Below, in pieces: positions 16,133 through 25,255 of a stretch of 64,000 nt of DNA. Under the pieces are notes generated by a model. The model was not told the origin of the DNA, searched no databases, and saw only the letters and a list, made by a program, of their open reading frames with translations. Source of the DNA: Pseudoroseomonas aestuarii (GTDB taxonomy: Bacteria > Pseudomonadota > Alphaproteobacteria > Acetobacterales > Acetobacteraceae); NCBI RefSeq assembly GCF_042651065.1, contig NZ_JBHSCH010000007.1:31750-95749 (forward strand). Reading direction: 5' to 3'. Made by a program: the position numbers and the translations under genes. The first letter of the stretch is position 1, and each line of letters starts with the position of its first letter.

Positions 16133-16297
16133 GCCGCCTGATCTACGCCCCCCGCGCCGCGCCGCAAGGGGGGTCGATCGTGGTGCTTCCTTTGTGTGGC
16201 GCGCTGCGGCACGCTGCTCCCCGGCCACACCCGGCGGCATGATCGGGGCCGGGCCAGGACGGCGGCCGCGGCCGCCGCGGACAGGGAAGGAAGACCG

Positions 16298-17293
16298 ATG
16301 CAACGACGCGAGATGCTCTTCGCCGGCGCGCTGGCGGCCACGCTGCCGGTGCTGGCGCCACGCCTGGCGGCGGCGCAGCCCAAGCAGGCCGGCTGGCCGC
16401 GCGCGCTCACTATGGGCACGGCGGCGCCGGGCGGCACCTACGCGCTCTACGGCCCGGCCTGGGGGCAGATGGCGCAGGCGGCGACGGGGGTCGCCATCTC
16501 CTACCGGACCACCCAGGGACCGAACCAGAACATCCTGCTGGTGGAGCGCAAGGAGGTGGAGATCGCCATGACCACCATGGGCGTGGCGCTGCAGGCCTGG
16601 GAGGGCAAGGGCGATTGGACCCAGGGCAAGCAGTTCCGCGAGATCCGCGCGCTGTTCCCGATGTATGACACGCCCTTCCACGGCATCGCGCTGAAGCGCA
16701 GCGGCATCACCCGCTTCGCGCAGCTGGAGGGCAAGAACATCGGCGTCGGCCCGCGCGGGGGCACGCCCGGCACCTACTTCCCCATCATCATGAACACGCT
16801 GGGCTACAAGCCGGGGGCGGTGCGCTACGGCTCCGGCTCCGACATGGCGGGGCAGCTGCAGGACGGGCTGCTGGATGCCTACCTCTTCGCCTCCGGCATC
16901 CCCGTGCCCTCCTTCAGCGAGGCCGAGACCCAGGGCGATGTGGTGTTCCTCGACTTCACCGAGGCGGAGGTGGCGAAGCTGACGGCGGCGCTGCCCGAGC
17001 TCTCCCCCGGCACCATCCCGGCCAGCACCTACCGCACCGCCGGGCGCGATCTGCGGGTGGTCGGCATGTTCAACTTCGCCATCGCGCATCGCAGCCTGGA
17101 CGAGGGCCTGGTCTATGCCATCGTCAAGGCGGTGATGGACGGCAACGCGCAGCTGGTGCAGGCGATCGCGGCGGCGCGCGAGACGGTGCCGGCCAATGCC
17201 GCCAAGAACGGCTTCCTGCCCTTCCATCCCGGCGCGGCGCGCTACTTCCGCGAGAAGGGCATCAACCTGCCGGACAAGCTCGTGGCAGCCTGA
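16298..17293 (+). CDS. TAXI family TRAP transporter solute-binding protein
   Basis: This is a periplasmic receptor of the TAXI type for a TRAP transporter, 331 residues. The start is an ATG with GGGAAGGAAG upstream, followed by a twin-arginine-like signal MQRREMLFAGALAATL ending LAAAQ. The mature protein opens with ALTMGTAAPGGTYALYGPAW, the typical TAXI beginning, and contains GKNIGVGPRGGTPG. TAXI receptors bind small organic acids or amino acids such as glutamate. No TRAP membrane subunits (DctQM-type) are in the window, so it is an orphan here and the partner must be elsewhere. The substrate is unknown. Confidence 0.88.
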   Translation: MQRREMLFAGALAATLPVLAPRLAAAQPKQAGWPRALTMGTAAPGGTYALYGPAWGQMAQAATGVAISYRTTQGPNQNILLVERKEVEIAMTTMGVALQAWEGKGDWTQGKQFREIRALFPMYDTPFHGIALKRSGITRFAQLEGKNIGVGPRGGTPGTYFPIIMNTLGYKPGAVRYGSGSDMAGQLQDGLLDAYLFASGIPVPSFSEAETQGDVVFLDFTEAEVAKLTAALPELSPGTIPASTYRTAGRDLRVVGMFNFAIAHRSLDEGLVYAIVKAVMDGNAQLVQAIAAARETVPANAAKNGFLPFHPGAARYFREKGINLPDKLVAA

Positions 17294-17410
17294 GGGCGGC
17301 GGCACGGCGCGGCGGGGGAGGGCGGGCGGCGGGCTGAAACAGTGGCGTTTCACAAGGCCTTAAGCCTGGCGGGGCATTCTGCGGCCGAACCAGACGCTGG
17401 AGGGCCGCCA

Positions 17411-19720
17411 ATGCGCATACTGCTGAACCTGCCCGTCGCACAGAAGCTGCTCCTTTCGGCTCTGTTGGCGATTGGCCTGCTGGGGCTGCTGGTGGCCCGC
17501 AGTGATGCGGGGCTGTCCGCCGTGGCGCAGGAAAGCCAGACGCTCAAAGTCGCCGCCGAGGCCGATGCCGCGTTGCGGGAGGTGCGTTTCGCGCTGGCGC
17601 GTGCGGGAATCGCCACCCGCAGCGCCATCGCCGCGCAGTCGCCCGCAGCCGTGGAGGGGGCCACGCGGGAGCTGGAGCAGTGGCTCGCCGAGGCGCGCCG
17701 CCTGCTGAGCCAGGGCGGCCAGGGCGACCCGAAGAGGGCCGAGGCGCAGATGCTGCTGGAGCGCTACCAGACCCTGGCCATGGAGCTGGCGCGGCTGCGC
17801 CGGGATTTGCTGGAGGCGCGCGACCAGCAGCTTTTCCCCGCCTTCCGCGCCTATGGCAGGCAGTTGGAGCCCGCCCTCGGCATGGTCGAGTACGCGGCCC
17901 TGCCGGGGGAGGAGCGCGGCGCGCTGCGCGACCGCCTGCAGTCTCTCCACATGGCGGCCGGCGAACTGCGCAACGCCGTGCAGCACCACCTGATCACCGA
18001 CGAGGACGCGCCGCTGCAGCGGATGCGGCAGGCCGTGGCGCAGATCGAGGCGCACCGGCAAGGGCTTGAGCGTAGCCTGCCCGGCCTGCGCGATGCGGGG
18101 CTGGCGGCGGATCTGCGGCAGCTTTCCGGCCTGACGGAGCGCATGGGAACCCTGGCCGCGGATGTGGCGGCGCTGAATCTGCGCCGGCAGGCCATGGTGC
18201 AGGAGGCGGTGGCGGTGCGCGTCTCGATCGACCGCCAGATGGACGGGCTGAGCGAGGCACTGGCCGCCACGGCGCGGCGCACCGAGGTGGCGCTGCAGGA
18301 GGATCTCCTGTCGCTGCGGCAGGGCGGGCAGTGGACCGGCGGCGCCGTGGTGCTGGTGCTTCTGCTCTCGGCCTGGGGGATGGGCCGGCTGGTGGGGGCG
18401 CCGATGCGGCGGCTGGCGGCGGCGCTGGGGCGGATCACCGCCGGGGAGGCGGCGCAGCCCGTGCCGGAGCAGCACCGGCGGGACGAGATCGGCGCCATCG
18501 CCTCGGCGGCCGAGGCGCTGCGCGTCCACATGCGGCAATCCTACCTCCAGAAGCAGATGATGGAGCAGCTGCCGATCGCCATCGTCACCGCCGATCCGCG
18601 CGACGATTTCCGCATCAACTACATGAACGCGGCGATGCGCGGGGTGCTCAAGGACCGCATCGCCCACCTCCTGCCCTGCCGGCCGGAGGAGGTGCTGGGC
18701 AAGAGCTTCGACATCTTCCACCGCGACCCGGCCCGCCAGCGCGCCCTGATGGCCGATGGCTCGCGCCTGCCCTACCGCGCCCGCATCACCGCGGGCGGCG
18801 AGACGATGGAGCTCAATGTCAGCGCCATCCGCGACCCTTCCGGCGCCTATGTCGGGCCGATGCTGGTCTGGACCATGGTGACCGAGCAGGCCCGGCTGGC
18901 CGACACCTTCGAGGCCGACGTCAAATCGGTGGTGGAGACCTTCGTCACCCGGGCCGGGGAGATGCAGGAGGCGGCCGGCCGGCTCACCGCCACCGCCCGC
19001 CAGTCGCAGGAGGAGGCCAGCACCGTGGCCGACGCGGCCAGCCGCGCCAACTCGGACGTTCAGGCGGTGGCGGCGGCGGCGGAGGAGATGGCGGCCTCGA
19101 TCGTCGAGATCACCCGGCGGGTTTCCGAGGCGGCGGGGGTGACGCAGCAGGCGGTGGCCGAGGCGCAGGCCACCGACGCCACCATGCGCAGCCTGACCGA
19201 GGCGGCGGCGCGCATCGGCGACGTGGTGAAGCTGATCGGCGACATCGCCGGGCAGACCAACCTGCTGGCGCTGAATGCCACGATCGAGGCGGCGCGGGCG
19301 GGGGAGGCGGGCAAGGGCTTCGCCGTGGTGGCGTCCGAGGTGAAGAACCTAGCCGGGCAGACCGCCCGCGCCACCGAGGAGATCAGCAGCCAGATCGCCG
19401 AGATGCAGGCCGCCACCAGCCGCGCGGTGGAGGCGATCCGCGGCATCGGCAGCACGGTGGAACGGACCAACGGCATCGCCACCGCCATTGCCGCCGCGGT
19501 GGAGGAGCAGGGGGCGGCGACGCAGGAGATCGCGCGTGCCGCCGCGCAGGTGGCGGAGGCCACCGGCACCGTCAGCTCCCGCATCGGGAGCGTGCGGATG
19601 GCGGCGGCGGAGACCGGCGGCTCGGCCGGGCATGTGCTGGAGGCGGCGCGCGAGCTGTCCGGCCAGGCCAGCGCCCTGCGCAGCCGCTCCGACAGCTTCC
19701 TGCAGGCGGTGCGGGCCTGA
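17411..19720 (+). CDS. Methyl-accepting chemotaxis protein with PAS domain
   Basis: This is a 769-residue chemoreceptor. It has an N-terminal membrane helix (about 12-30), a long alpha-helical periplasmic region (about 35-300), a second helix (GGAVVLVLLLSAWGMGRLVG), a HAMP linker ending DEIGAIASAAEALR, and a PAS-like domain (EQLPIAIVTADPRDDFRINYMN onward). A methyl-accepting signalling domain follows, with the hairpin tip containing IAGQTNLLALNATIEAARAGE and GFAVVASEVKNLA. The start ATG at 17411 has GGAGG ten bases upstream; the in-frame GTG at 17342 lacks a signal-like extension. No che genes are nearby, so it works in trans with a CheA/CheW array. The ligand is unknown. Confidence 0.92.
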   Translation: MRILLNLPVAQKLLLSALLAIGLLGLLVARSDAGLSAVAQESQTLKVAAEADAALREVRFALARAGIATRSAIAAQSPAAVEGATRELEQWLAEARRLLSQGGQGDPKRAEAQMLLERYQTLAMELARLRRDLLEARDQQLFPAFRAYGRQLEPALGMVEYAALPGEERGALRDRLQSLHMAAGELRNAVQHHLITDEDAPLQRMRQAVAQIEAHRQGLERSLPGLRDAGLAADLRQLSGLTERMGTLAADVAALNLRRQAMVQEAVAVRVSIDRQMDGLSEALAATARRTEVALQEDLLSLRQGGQWTGGAVVLVLLLSAWGMGRLVGAPMRRLAAALGRITAGEAAQPVPEQHRRDEIGAIASAAEALRVHMRQSYLQKQMMEQLPIAIVTADPRDDFRINYMNAAMRGVLKDRIAHLLPCRPEEVLGKSFDIFHRDPARQRALMADGSRLPYRARITAGGETMELNVSAIRDPSGAYVGPMLVWTMVTEQARLADTFEADVKSVVETFVTRAGEMQEAAGRLTATARQSQEEASTVADAASRANSDVQAVAAAAEEMAASIVEITRRVSEAAGVTQQAVAEAQATDATMRSLTEAAARIGDVVKLIGDIAGQTNLLALNATIEAARAGEAGKGFAVVASEVKNLAGQTARATEEISSQIAEMQAATSRAVEAIRGIGSTVERTNGIATAIAAAVEEQGAATQEIARAAAQVAEATGTVSSRIGSVRMAAAETGGSAGHVLEAARELSGQASALRSRSDSFLQAVRA

Positions 19721-19847
19721 GCGGGGCAGGGCGCGCGCGGGAAGGCGGGTGCAAAACAGTTGCGCCGCCCCGCGCGCCGGCGCTAAGCCAGCCCGCTTTT
19801 TCGCCCGCGAACGATTGCAGGGCACCGATTTCAGGGGGATGGACACC

Positions 19848-20879
19848 ATGGGCTACCGGGTCGCGGTCGTCGGCGCCACCGGCAATGTGGGGCGCGAGAT
19901 CCTCAAGACCCTCGCGGAGCGGGACTTTCCCGTCAGCGAGGTCATCGCCCTCGCCTCGGGCCGCTCGGCGGGCCAGGAGGTGTCCTTCGGCGAGAAGGGC
20001 GTGCTGAAGGTGCAGAACCTGGAGAAGTTCGACTTCGCCGGCACCGATATCGCCCTGTTCTCGCCCGGCGCCTCGGTCTCCGCCATCCATGCGCCGCGCG
20101 CGGCGGCGGCGGGCTGCGTGGTGATCGACAACACCAGCCAGTTCCGCATGGACCACGACGTGCCGCTGGTGGTGCCGGAGGTGAACCCGCAGGCGCTGAA
20201 GGGCTTCCGCCGGCGCAACATCATCGCCAATCCCAACTGCTCCACCATCCAGATGGTGGTGGCGCTGAAGCCGCTGCACGAGATCGCCACGGTGCGGCGC
20301 GTGGTCGTCGCCACCTACCAGTCGGTCTCCGGCGCGGGGAAGGAGGCGATGGACGAGCTGTTCACCCAGACCCGCGGCGTCTTCGTCAACGACGCGGCCA
20401 CGCCCGAGGTGTTCACCAAGCCCATCGCCTTCAACTGCATCCCGCACATCGACAAGTTCATGGATGACGGGGCCACCAAGGAGGAGTGGAAGATGGCGGT
20501 CGAGACCCGCAAGATCCTCGACCCCGACATCCAGGTGGTGGCCACCTGCGTCCGCGTGCCGGCCTTCATCGGCCATGGCGAGGCGGTGCATGTGGAGTTC
20601 GAGCGGCCGATCACGGTGAACCAGGCCTGGGCGGCGCTGCGCGAGGCGCCGGGCATCACCGTGCTCGACCACCGCGAGGATGGCGGCTACGCCACCCAGG
20701 TGGAGATCGCGGGCGAGGACCCGGTCTTCGTCTCCCGCCTGCGCGCCGATCCCACCGTGCCGAACGGCCTGGCCTTCTGGTGCGTGGCCGACAATCTGCG
20801 CAAGGGCGCGGCGCTGAACGCCGTGCAGATCGCCGAGGAGCTGGTGCGCCAGGGCCTGCTGGAGAAGCAGGCGGCCTGA
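19848..20879 (+). CDS. asd: Aspartate-semialdehyde dehydrogenase
   Basis: This enzyme reduces aspartyl phosphate to aspartate semialdehyde with NADPH, the branch point to lysine/diaminopimelate, threonine and methionine. It is 343 residues, a normal length. The N-terminal nucleotide site is VVGATGNVGRE, the active-site cysteine is Cys131 in NPNCSTIQ, and the C-terminal half carries YQSVSGAGKEAMDEL and CVRVPAFIGHGEAVHVEF with the catalytic His. I chose the ATG at 19848 because AGGGGGA lies eight bases upstream; the ATG at 19839 would have its ribosome site directly abutting. It is monocistronic, with a possible terminator hairpin 40 bases downstream. thrC of the same pathway lies at 55473. Confidence 0.95.
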   Translation: MGYRVAVVGATGNVGREILKTLAERDFPVSEVIALASGRSAGQEVSFGEKGVLKVQNLEKFDFAGTDIALFSPGASVSAIHAPRAAAAGCVVIDNTSQFRMDHDVPLVVPEVNPQALKGFRRRNIIANPNCSTIQMVVALKPLHEIATVRRVVVATYQSVSGAGKEAMDELFTQTRGVFVNDAATPEVFTKPIAFNCIPHIDKFMDDGATKEEWKMAVETRKILDPDIQVVATCVRVPAFIGHGEAVHVEFERPITVNQAWAALREAPGITVLDHREDGGYATQVEIAGEDPVFVSRLRADPTVPNGLAFWCVADNLRKGAALNAVQIAEELVRQGLLEKQAA

Positions 20880-20920
20880 GGCGCCGCCCCCGCCGGGCGC
20901 ATCACGCGAAAGTATGGGAT

Positions 20921-20956
20921 TGCGGCGGCACGGCCACGTTGCCGCCGCATCTTTGT
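20921..20956 (+). terminator. Probable asd terminator
   Basis: A perfect 10-bp stem (tgcggcggca / tgccgccgca) with a nine-base loop, followed by tcttt. The T-run is weak. It lies 41 bases after the asd stop and before the lipoprotein ribosome site. Confidence 0.45.
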
Positions 20957-21007
20957 CCGGCATCCGGGCGGAACCTCCGGGTGTTGTTCAAGCCAGGAGG
21001 ATTCATC

Positions 21008-21286
21008 ATGCGGAAGACCCTGATGCGCGTCGGGCTGGCGGCCGGGCTGGTGCTTGGTCTGGCGGCCTGCACCGACCCCTACAGCCCGGGCCAGCGCGCC
21101 CTGGGCGCTGGCGCGCTGGGCGCCGGCGCCGGCGCGGGCATCGGCTCGCTGAGCGGCAATGCCGGCACCGGCGCGCTGATCGGTGGTGCTCTGGGCGCCG
21201 TGGGCGGCGCCGTGACCACGCCGGAGCGGCCGGTGGACCCCTATTATGACCGCCGCCCGCCCCGTGGCGGCTATTACGGCTACTGA
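21008..21286 (+). CDS. Glycine-zipper small lipoprotein
   Basis: This is a 92-residue lipoprotein. The signal ends in lipobox LAAC (Cys21), and an ideal AGGAGG at 20995-21000 precedes the ATG. The mature part is a glycine-zipper: a GAGALGAGAGAGIGSLSGNAG run followed by GALIGGALGAVGGAV, of the type found in YMGG/OmpA-like or SlyB-like envelope proteins, and a short Tyr/Arg/Pro tail (DPYYDRRPPRGGYYGY). Such proteins insert in or line the outer membrane; many are stress-induced. No partner gene is evident. The name is descriptive. Confidence 0.82.
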   Translation: MRKTLMRVGLAAGLVLGLAACTDPYSPGQRALGAGALGAGAGAGIGSLSGNAGTGALIGGALGAVGGAVTTPERPVDPYYDRRPPRGGYYGY

Positions 21287-21600
21287 GCCGGTGCCGGCGG
21301 CCCCTGCGGGGCGCCGCCGGGCTTCGCTCCCTTCCGCCGCGCGGCCATGGCGGCGAGTCGGAAGGAAAGCGCCTATCCGCCCGGCAGGAGGGGCGGGAGC
21401 CTGCCCACCCTCGGGACGGTCGCCTGGACGGCTGAAAAGGCGAAAACGTTAACCCGCAATTTTACCGCACCGTGGCATGGGCGGGGTGGGCGCGTTGACG
21501 CTGCATGGCGGCGCACCATAAAAGGTTCCACCGCTTCCCCCCGGCCGCTTGCCCAGGCCGGGCCGGGAGCGTTTCAGAATAGGCGGAGCGGGATCGGTCC
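21287..21600 (+). other. Intergenic region upstream of sdhC
   Basis: This 314-base gap starts with an imperfect GC hairpin just after the lipoprotein stop (ccggcggcccc / ggggcgccgccgg, about 21295-21320). It then holds an unusually A/T-rich patch (gaaaacgttaacccgcaattttacc, about 21443-21465) and the promoter-like pair described separately. I see no gene in it. Confidence 0.6.
21495..21523 (+). promoter_or_regulatory. Candidate sigma-70 promoter of the sdh operon
   Basis: TTGACG at 21495-21500 is separated by 17 bases from ATAAAA at 21518-21523, about 78 bases before the sdhC ATG. The -35 box is close to consensus and AT-rich sequence is rare here. No experimental support. Confidence 0.5.
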
Positions 21601-22047
21601 ATGGCCAGTACGAAAGACGCGCGCGAGGCGACCATGGTGGGGCGCCGCACGGACGGGACGCCGGTGAGGCGCCCCCTGTCCCCGCACCTGCAGGTCTATG
21701 ACATGATGCAGATCACCAGCGGCCTGTCGATCGCGAACCGCGCGACCGGCATCGCCTGGACGGTCGGCCTGCTCTTCCTGGTGTGGTGGCTGGTGGCGGC
21801 TGCGGCTGGCCCGCGGGCCTTCGCCGCGGCGCAGTGGTTCTTCTCCTCCTTCCTCGGCATCCTCATCCTGTTCGGCATGACGGCCGTGGCGTGGTTCCAC
21901 ACCCTGGGCGGCGTGCGCCACCTGATGTGGGACGCCGGCTATGGCTACGACCTGCCGACCACCTACCGCACCGGCCGGGCCGTGCTGATCGGCACCGCGG
22001 TGCTGACGGTGCTGACCTGGTTCATCGTCATCATCGCCTGGGGCTGA
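21601..22047 (+). CDS. sdhC: Succinate dehydrogenase, cytochrome b556 subunit
   Basis: This is one of two membrane anchors of complex II, 148 residues with three transmembrane helices (about 47-68, 78-103 and 118-146). It begins with RPLSPHLQVYDM, the conserved quinone-site N-terminus including the Ser after R-P-L, and ends helix II with WFHTLGGVRHLMWD, where the His of GVRHLMWD is the heme b ligand. Another ATG at 21634 (MVGRR) is possible, but neither has a strong ribosome site. It heads the sdhCDAB operon; sdhD follows after ten bases. Confidence 0.93.
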   Translation: MASTKDAREATMVGRRTDGTPVRRPLSPHLQVYDMMQITSGLSIANRATGIAWTVGLLFLVWWLVAAAAGPRAFAAAQWFFSSFLGILILFGMTAVAWFHTLGGVRHLMWDAGYGYDLPTTYRTGRAVLIGTAVLTVLTWFIVIIAWG

Positions 22048-22057
22048 GGAGCGGCAC

Positions 22058-22453
22058 ATGAGCGACACCCCGACCCGCGTTCCCCTGCAGTCGCCGCTCG
22101 GCCGCGTCCGTGGCCTCGGCTCCGCCAAGCAGGGCTCGCACCACTGGTGGATCCAGCGCGTCAGCTCGATGGCGCTGCTGCCGCTGATGCTGTGGTTCAT
22201 CCTCTCGGTCGCCACCATGGGCGGCAAGGAATACGCCGAGGTTGTGGCGTGGATCGCCCACCCGCTGAACGCCACGCTGCTGCTGCTGTCCATCGGCCTC
22301 GCCTTCCAGCACGCCGCCTCGGGCATGCAGGTGGTGATCGAGGACTACACGCGCAGCGAGATGGTGCGCATGGCGGTGATCCTGGCGGTGAAGGCCGCCT
22401 GCGCGCTGTTCGGCGTGCTGGCCGCCGTGGCCGTGCTGAAGATCGCGATCTGA
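22058..22453 (+). CDS. sdhD: Succinate dehydrogenase, hydrophobic membrane anchor subunit
   Basis: This is the second membrane anchor of complex II, 131 residues with three helices. The N-terminal SPLGRVRGLGSAKQGSHHWWIQRVSS is the conserved alphaproteobacterial SdhD opening, with the Gln/Arg/Ser region near the quinone site. Helix II reads LLLLSIGLAFQHAASGMQVVIEDY, with the heme-ligand-type His and the conserved Asp-Tyr at its end. AGGAG eight bases before the ATG is the ribosome site. It sits between sdhC and sdhA as expected; a 113-base gap separates it from sdhA. Confidence 0.93.
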   Translation: MSDTPTRVPLQSPLGRVRGLGSAKQGSHHWWIQRVSSMALLPLMLWFILSVATMGGKEYAEVVAWIAHPLNATLLLLSIGLAFQHAASGMQVVIEDYTRSEMVRMAVILAVKAACALFGVLAAVAVLKIAI

Positions 22454-22566
22454 GCCAGCGGTGGGGGGTGGCAAGGCGCCACTCCCGCCCATCTTCACGC
22501 TGAGTGCTTTCTGGAAAGGCGGCGGCTCCCTGTGCCCGCTGCGCAAGTGACGGACGGATCGGGACG

Positions 22567-24375
22567 ATGAACGCGATCACCATGCCCTCCTCGGGCGCCT
22601 ACCGCGTGGTGGACCACACCTACGACGTCGTCGTCGTGGGCGCCGGTGGTGCCGGGCTGCGCGCCACCTTCGGGATGGGTGCGGCGGGGCTGAAAACCGC
22701 CTGCATCACCAAGGTCTTCCCGACCCGCAGCCACACCGTGGCAGCGCAGGGCGGAGTCGGCGCGGCCCTCGGCAACATGGGCGAGGATGACTGGCGCTGG
22801 CACATGTACGACACCGTCAAGGGGTCGGACTGGCTGGGCGACCAGGACGCCATCGAGTACATGTGCCGCGAGGCGGTGCCGGCCATCATCGAGCTGGAGC
22901 ACTTCGGCGTGCCCTTCAGCCGCACCGAGGATGGCCGCATCTACCAGCGCCCCTTCGGCGGGCACATGCAGAACTACGGCAAGACCCCGGCCATGCGCGC
23001 CTGCGCTGCGGCCGACCGCACGGGCCATGCCATCCTGCACACGCTCTACCAGCAGTCGCTGAAGCACCAGTGCGAGTTCTTCATCGAGTATTTCGCGCTC
23101 GACCTGATCATGGAGGACGGCGCCTGCCGCGGCGTTATGGCCTGGAACCTGGAGGATGGCAGCCTCCACCGCTTCCGTGCCCAGACCGTGGTGCTGGCCA
23201 CCGGCGGCTATGGCCGCGCCTACTTCTCCTGCACCTCCGCCCACACCTGCACGGGCGATGGCGGCGGCATGGTGCTGCGCGCCGGCCTGCCGCTGCAGGA
23301 CAATGAGTTCGTCCAGTTCCACCCCACCGGCATCTACGGCTCGGGCTGCCTCGTCACCGAGGGCGCCCGCGGCGAGGGCGGCTACCTGACCAACTCCGAG
23401 GGCGAGCGCTTCATGGAGCGCTACGCGCCGACGGCGAAGGACCTCGCCTCGCGCGACGTCGTCAGCCGCGCCATGTCGATGGAGATCCGCGAGGGGCGGG
23501 GCGTCGGCCCGCACAAGGACCACATCCACCTGCACCTCGAGCATCTCGGCGCCGACCTGCTGCATGAGCGGCTGCCCGGCATCTCCGAGACGGCGAAGAT
23601 CTTCGCCGGCGTGGACGTGACGAAGGAGCCGATCCCGATGCTCCCGACCGTCCACTACAACATGGGCGGCATCCCGACGAACATCCACTGCGAGGTGCTG
23701 GCGGCGACCGGCACCGACCAGGACCGGGTGGTGCCCGGCCTGATGGCGGTGGGCGAGGCGGCCTCCGTCTCGGTGCATGGCGCCAACCGCCTCGGCACCA
23801 ACTCGCTGCTCGACCTGGTGGTGTTCGGCCGCGCCGCCGCGCTGCGCGCCGCCGAGACGATCAAGCCCGGCGCCACCCAGGCGCCGCTGCCGCCCAAGGC
23901 CGGCGAGGCCGCGCTGGACCGGCTGGACCGCGTCCGCCACGCCAAGGGCGGCACCTCGGTGGCCGATCTGCGCCTGCAGATGCAGCGCACCATGCAGACC
24001 CATGCCGCCGTCTTCCGCACCTCCGACCTGCTGAAGGAAGGCGTGGAGAAGATGGAGAAGGTGGCCGCCGGCTATTCGGACATCCGCATCGCCGACCGCA
24101 GCCTGATCTGGAACAGCGACCTGGTCGAGGCGCTGGAGCTGGACAACCTGATCGGCAACGCGCTGACCACCGTGGTCGGCGCCGAGGCGCGGCACGAGAG
24201 CCGCGGTGCCCATGCGCATGAGGATTATCCGGAGCGCGACGACGCGAACTGGATGAAGCACACCCTTGCCCGCATGGACGACAAGTACAAGATCAGCCTC
24301 GACTACCGTGACGTGAAGATGCGGACCCTCACCAACGAGGTTCAGGTCTTCCCGCCCAAGCCGCGCGTTTACTGA
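22567..24375 (+). CDS. sdhA: Succinate dehydrogenase, flavoprotein subunit
   Basis: The catalytic subunit of complex II oxidises succinate to fumarate and passes electrons via FAD to SdhB. It has 602 residues, a normal length. The dinucleotide fold is VVVGAGGAGLRA, and the covalent FAD attachment is His56 in TRSHTVAAQGG. Active-site blocks include FHPTGIYGSGCLVTEGARGEGG and the substrate arginine region GANRLGTNSLLDLVVFGR. The C-terminal helical domain ends in DYRDVKM...FPPKPRVY. The ATG at 22567 is preferred over the upstream in-frame TTG at 22504, whose extra residues are not conserved-looking. Confidence 0.96.
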   Translation: MNAITMPSSGAYRVVDHTYDVVVVGAGGAGLRATFGMGAAGLKTACITKVFPTRSHTVAAQGGVGAALGNMGEDDWRWHMYDTVKGSDWLGDQDAIEYMCREAVPAIIELEHFGVPFSRTEDGRIYQRPFGGHMQNYGKTPAMRACAAADRTGHAILHTLYQQSLKHQCEFFIEYFALDLIMEDGACRGVMAWNLEDGSLHRFRAQTVVLATGGYGRAYFSCTSAHTCTGDGGGMVLRAGLPLQDNEFVQFHPTGIYGSGCLVTEGARGEGGYLTNSEGERFMERYAPTAKDLASRDVVSRAMSMEIREGRGVGPHKDHIHLHLEHLGADLLHERLPGISETAKIFAGVDVTKEPIPMLPTVHYNMGGIPTNIHCEVLAATGTDQDRVVPGLMAVGEAASVSVHGANRLGTNSLLDLVVFGRAAALRAAETIKPGATQAPLPPKAGEAALDRLDRVRHAKGGTSVADLRLQMQRTMQTHAAVFRTSDLLKEGVEKMEKVAAGYSDIRIADRSLIWNSDLVEALELDNLIGNALTTVVGAEARHESRGAHAHEDYPERDDANWMKHTLARMDDKYKISLDYRDVKMRTLTNEVQVFPPKPRVY

Positions 24376-24392
24376 GGGAAGGAGCGGGACTC

Positions 24393-25175
24393 ATGGCCAC
24401 CTTCACGCTGCCCAAGAATTCCACCATCGGCACCGGCAAGACCTACAAGGCCGAGGCCGGCGCCAAGAACGTCAAGGCGTTCAAGATCTACCGGTTCGAC
24501 CCCGACACGGGGGAGAACCCGCGCTACGACACCTACGAGATCGATCTCGACAAGTGCGGCCCCATGGTCCTGGACGCGCTGATCAAGATCAAGAACGAGG
24601 TGGACACCACGCTGACCTTCCGGCGTTCCTGCCGCGAGGGCATCTGCGGCTCCTGCTCGATGAACATCGACGGGATGAACACGCTGGCCTGCCTGAAGCC
24701 GATCGAGGATGTGAAGAAGGACGTGCGCATCACGCCGCTTCCGCACATGCCGGTGGTGAAGGACCTGGTGCCGGACCTGACGCATATCTACGCGCAGCTG
24801 CGCTCCATCGAGCCCTGGCTGAAGTCCGACACGCCGCCGCCGCCGGATGAGGAGCGCCGCCAGTCGAAGGACGAGCGCGCCAAGCTCGACGGGCTGTGGG
24901 AGTGCATCCTGTGCTTCTGCTGCTCCACGGCCTGCCCCTCCTACTGGTGGAATGGCGACCGCTATCTCGGCCCGGCCGTGCTGCTGCAGGCCTATCGCTG
25001 GATCGCGGATTCGCGCGACGACCACACGGGCGAGCGCCTCGACGACCTCGAGGATCCGTTCCGCCTGTATCGCTGCCACACCATCATGAACTGCGCCGCG
25101 ACCTGCCCGAAGGGGCTGAACCCGGCCCAGGCCATCGGCAAGATCAAGCAGATGATGGTCGAGCGCCAGGGCTGA
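24393..25175 (+). CDS. sdhB: Succinate dehydrogenase, iron-sulfur subunit
   Basis: This 260-residue electron-transfer subunit links SdhA to the quinone site. The plant-type [2Fe-2S] cluster is bound by CREGICGSC and a later Cys in NTLAC. The C-terminal ferredoxin domain has CILCFCCSTACPSYWW and CHTIMNCAATCPKGLNP, providing the [4Fe-4S] and [3Fe-4S] ligands. AAGGAG precedes the ATG by about nine bases, and the gene starts 17 bases after sdhA. The operon ends at a strong bidirectional terminator 30 bases downstream. Confidence 0.96.
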   Translation: MATFTLPKNSTIGTGKTYKAEAGAKNVKAFKIYRFDPDTGENPRYDTYEIDLDKCGPMVLDALIKIKNEVDTTLTFRRSCREGICGSCSMNIDGMNTLACLKPIEDVKKDVRITPLPHMPVVKDLVPDLTHIYAQLRSIEPWLKSDTPPPPDEERRQSKDERAKLDGLWECILCFCCSTACPSYWWNGDRYLGPAVLLQAYRWIADSRDDHTGERLDDLEDPFRLYRCHTIMNCAATCPKGLNPAQAIGKIKQMMVERQG

Positions 25176-25204
25176 CGCCCTTCACCGGAACGGTCCGGAA
25201 CAAG

Positions 25205-25239
25205 AAAGGCCCGGGGGAAGGAATTCCCCCGGGCCTTTT
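25205..25239. terminator. Bidirectional Rho-independent terminator between sdhB and the DUF2171 gene
   Basis: A perfect 15-bp stem (aaaggcccgggggaa / ttcccccgggccttt) with loop ggaa. T-rich flanks follow it in both directions, so it can end sdhCDAB and the convergent DUF2171 gene. Its core gggggaaggaattc recurs in the terminator at 51864-51909. Confidence 0.85.
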
Positions 25240-25255
25240 CAATTCCGATTCGCCC

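Noticed and set aside
16133..17353. Leftward extension of the DUF1489 frame
   Set aside because: It is antisense to the TAXI receptor gene, and the recognised family N-terminus begins at the GTG at 16132.
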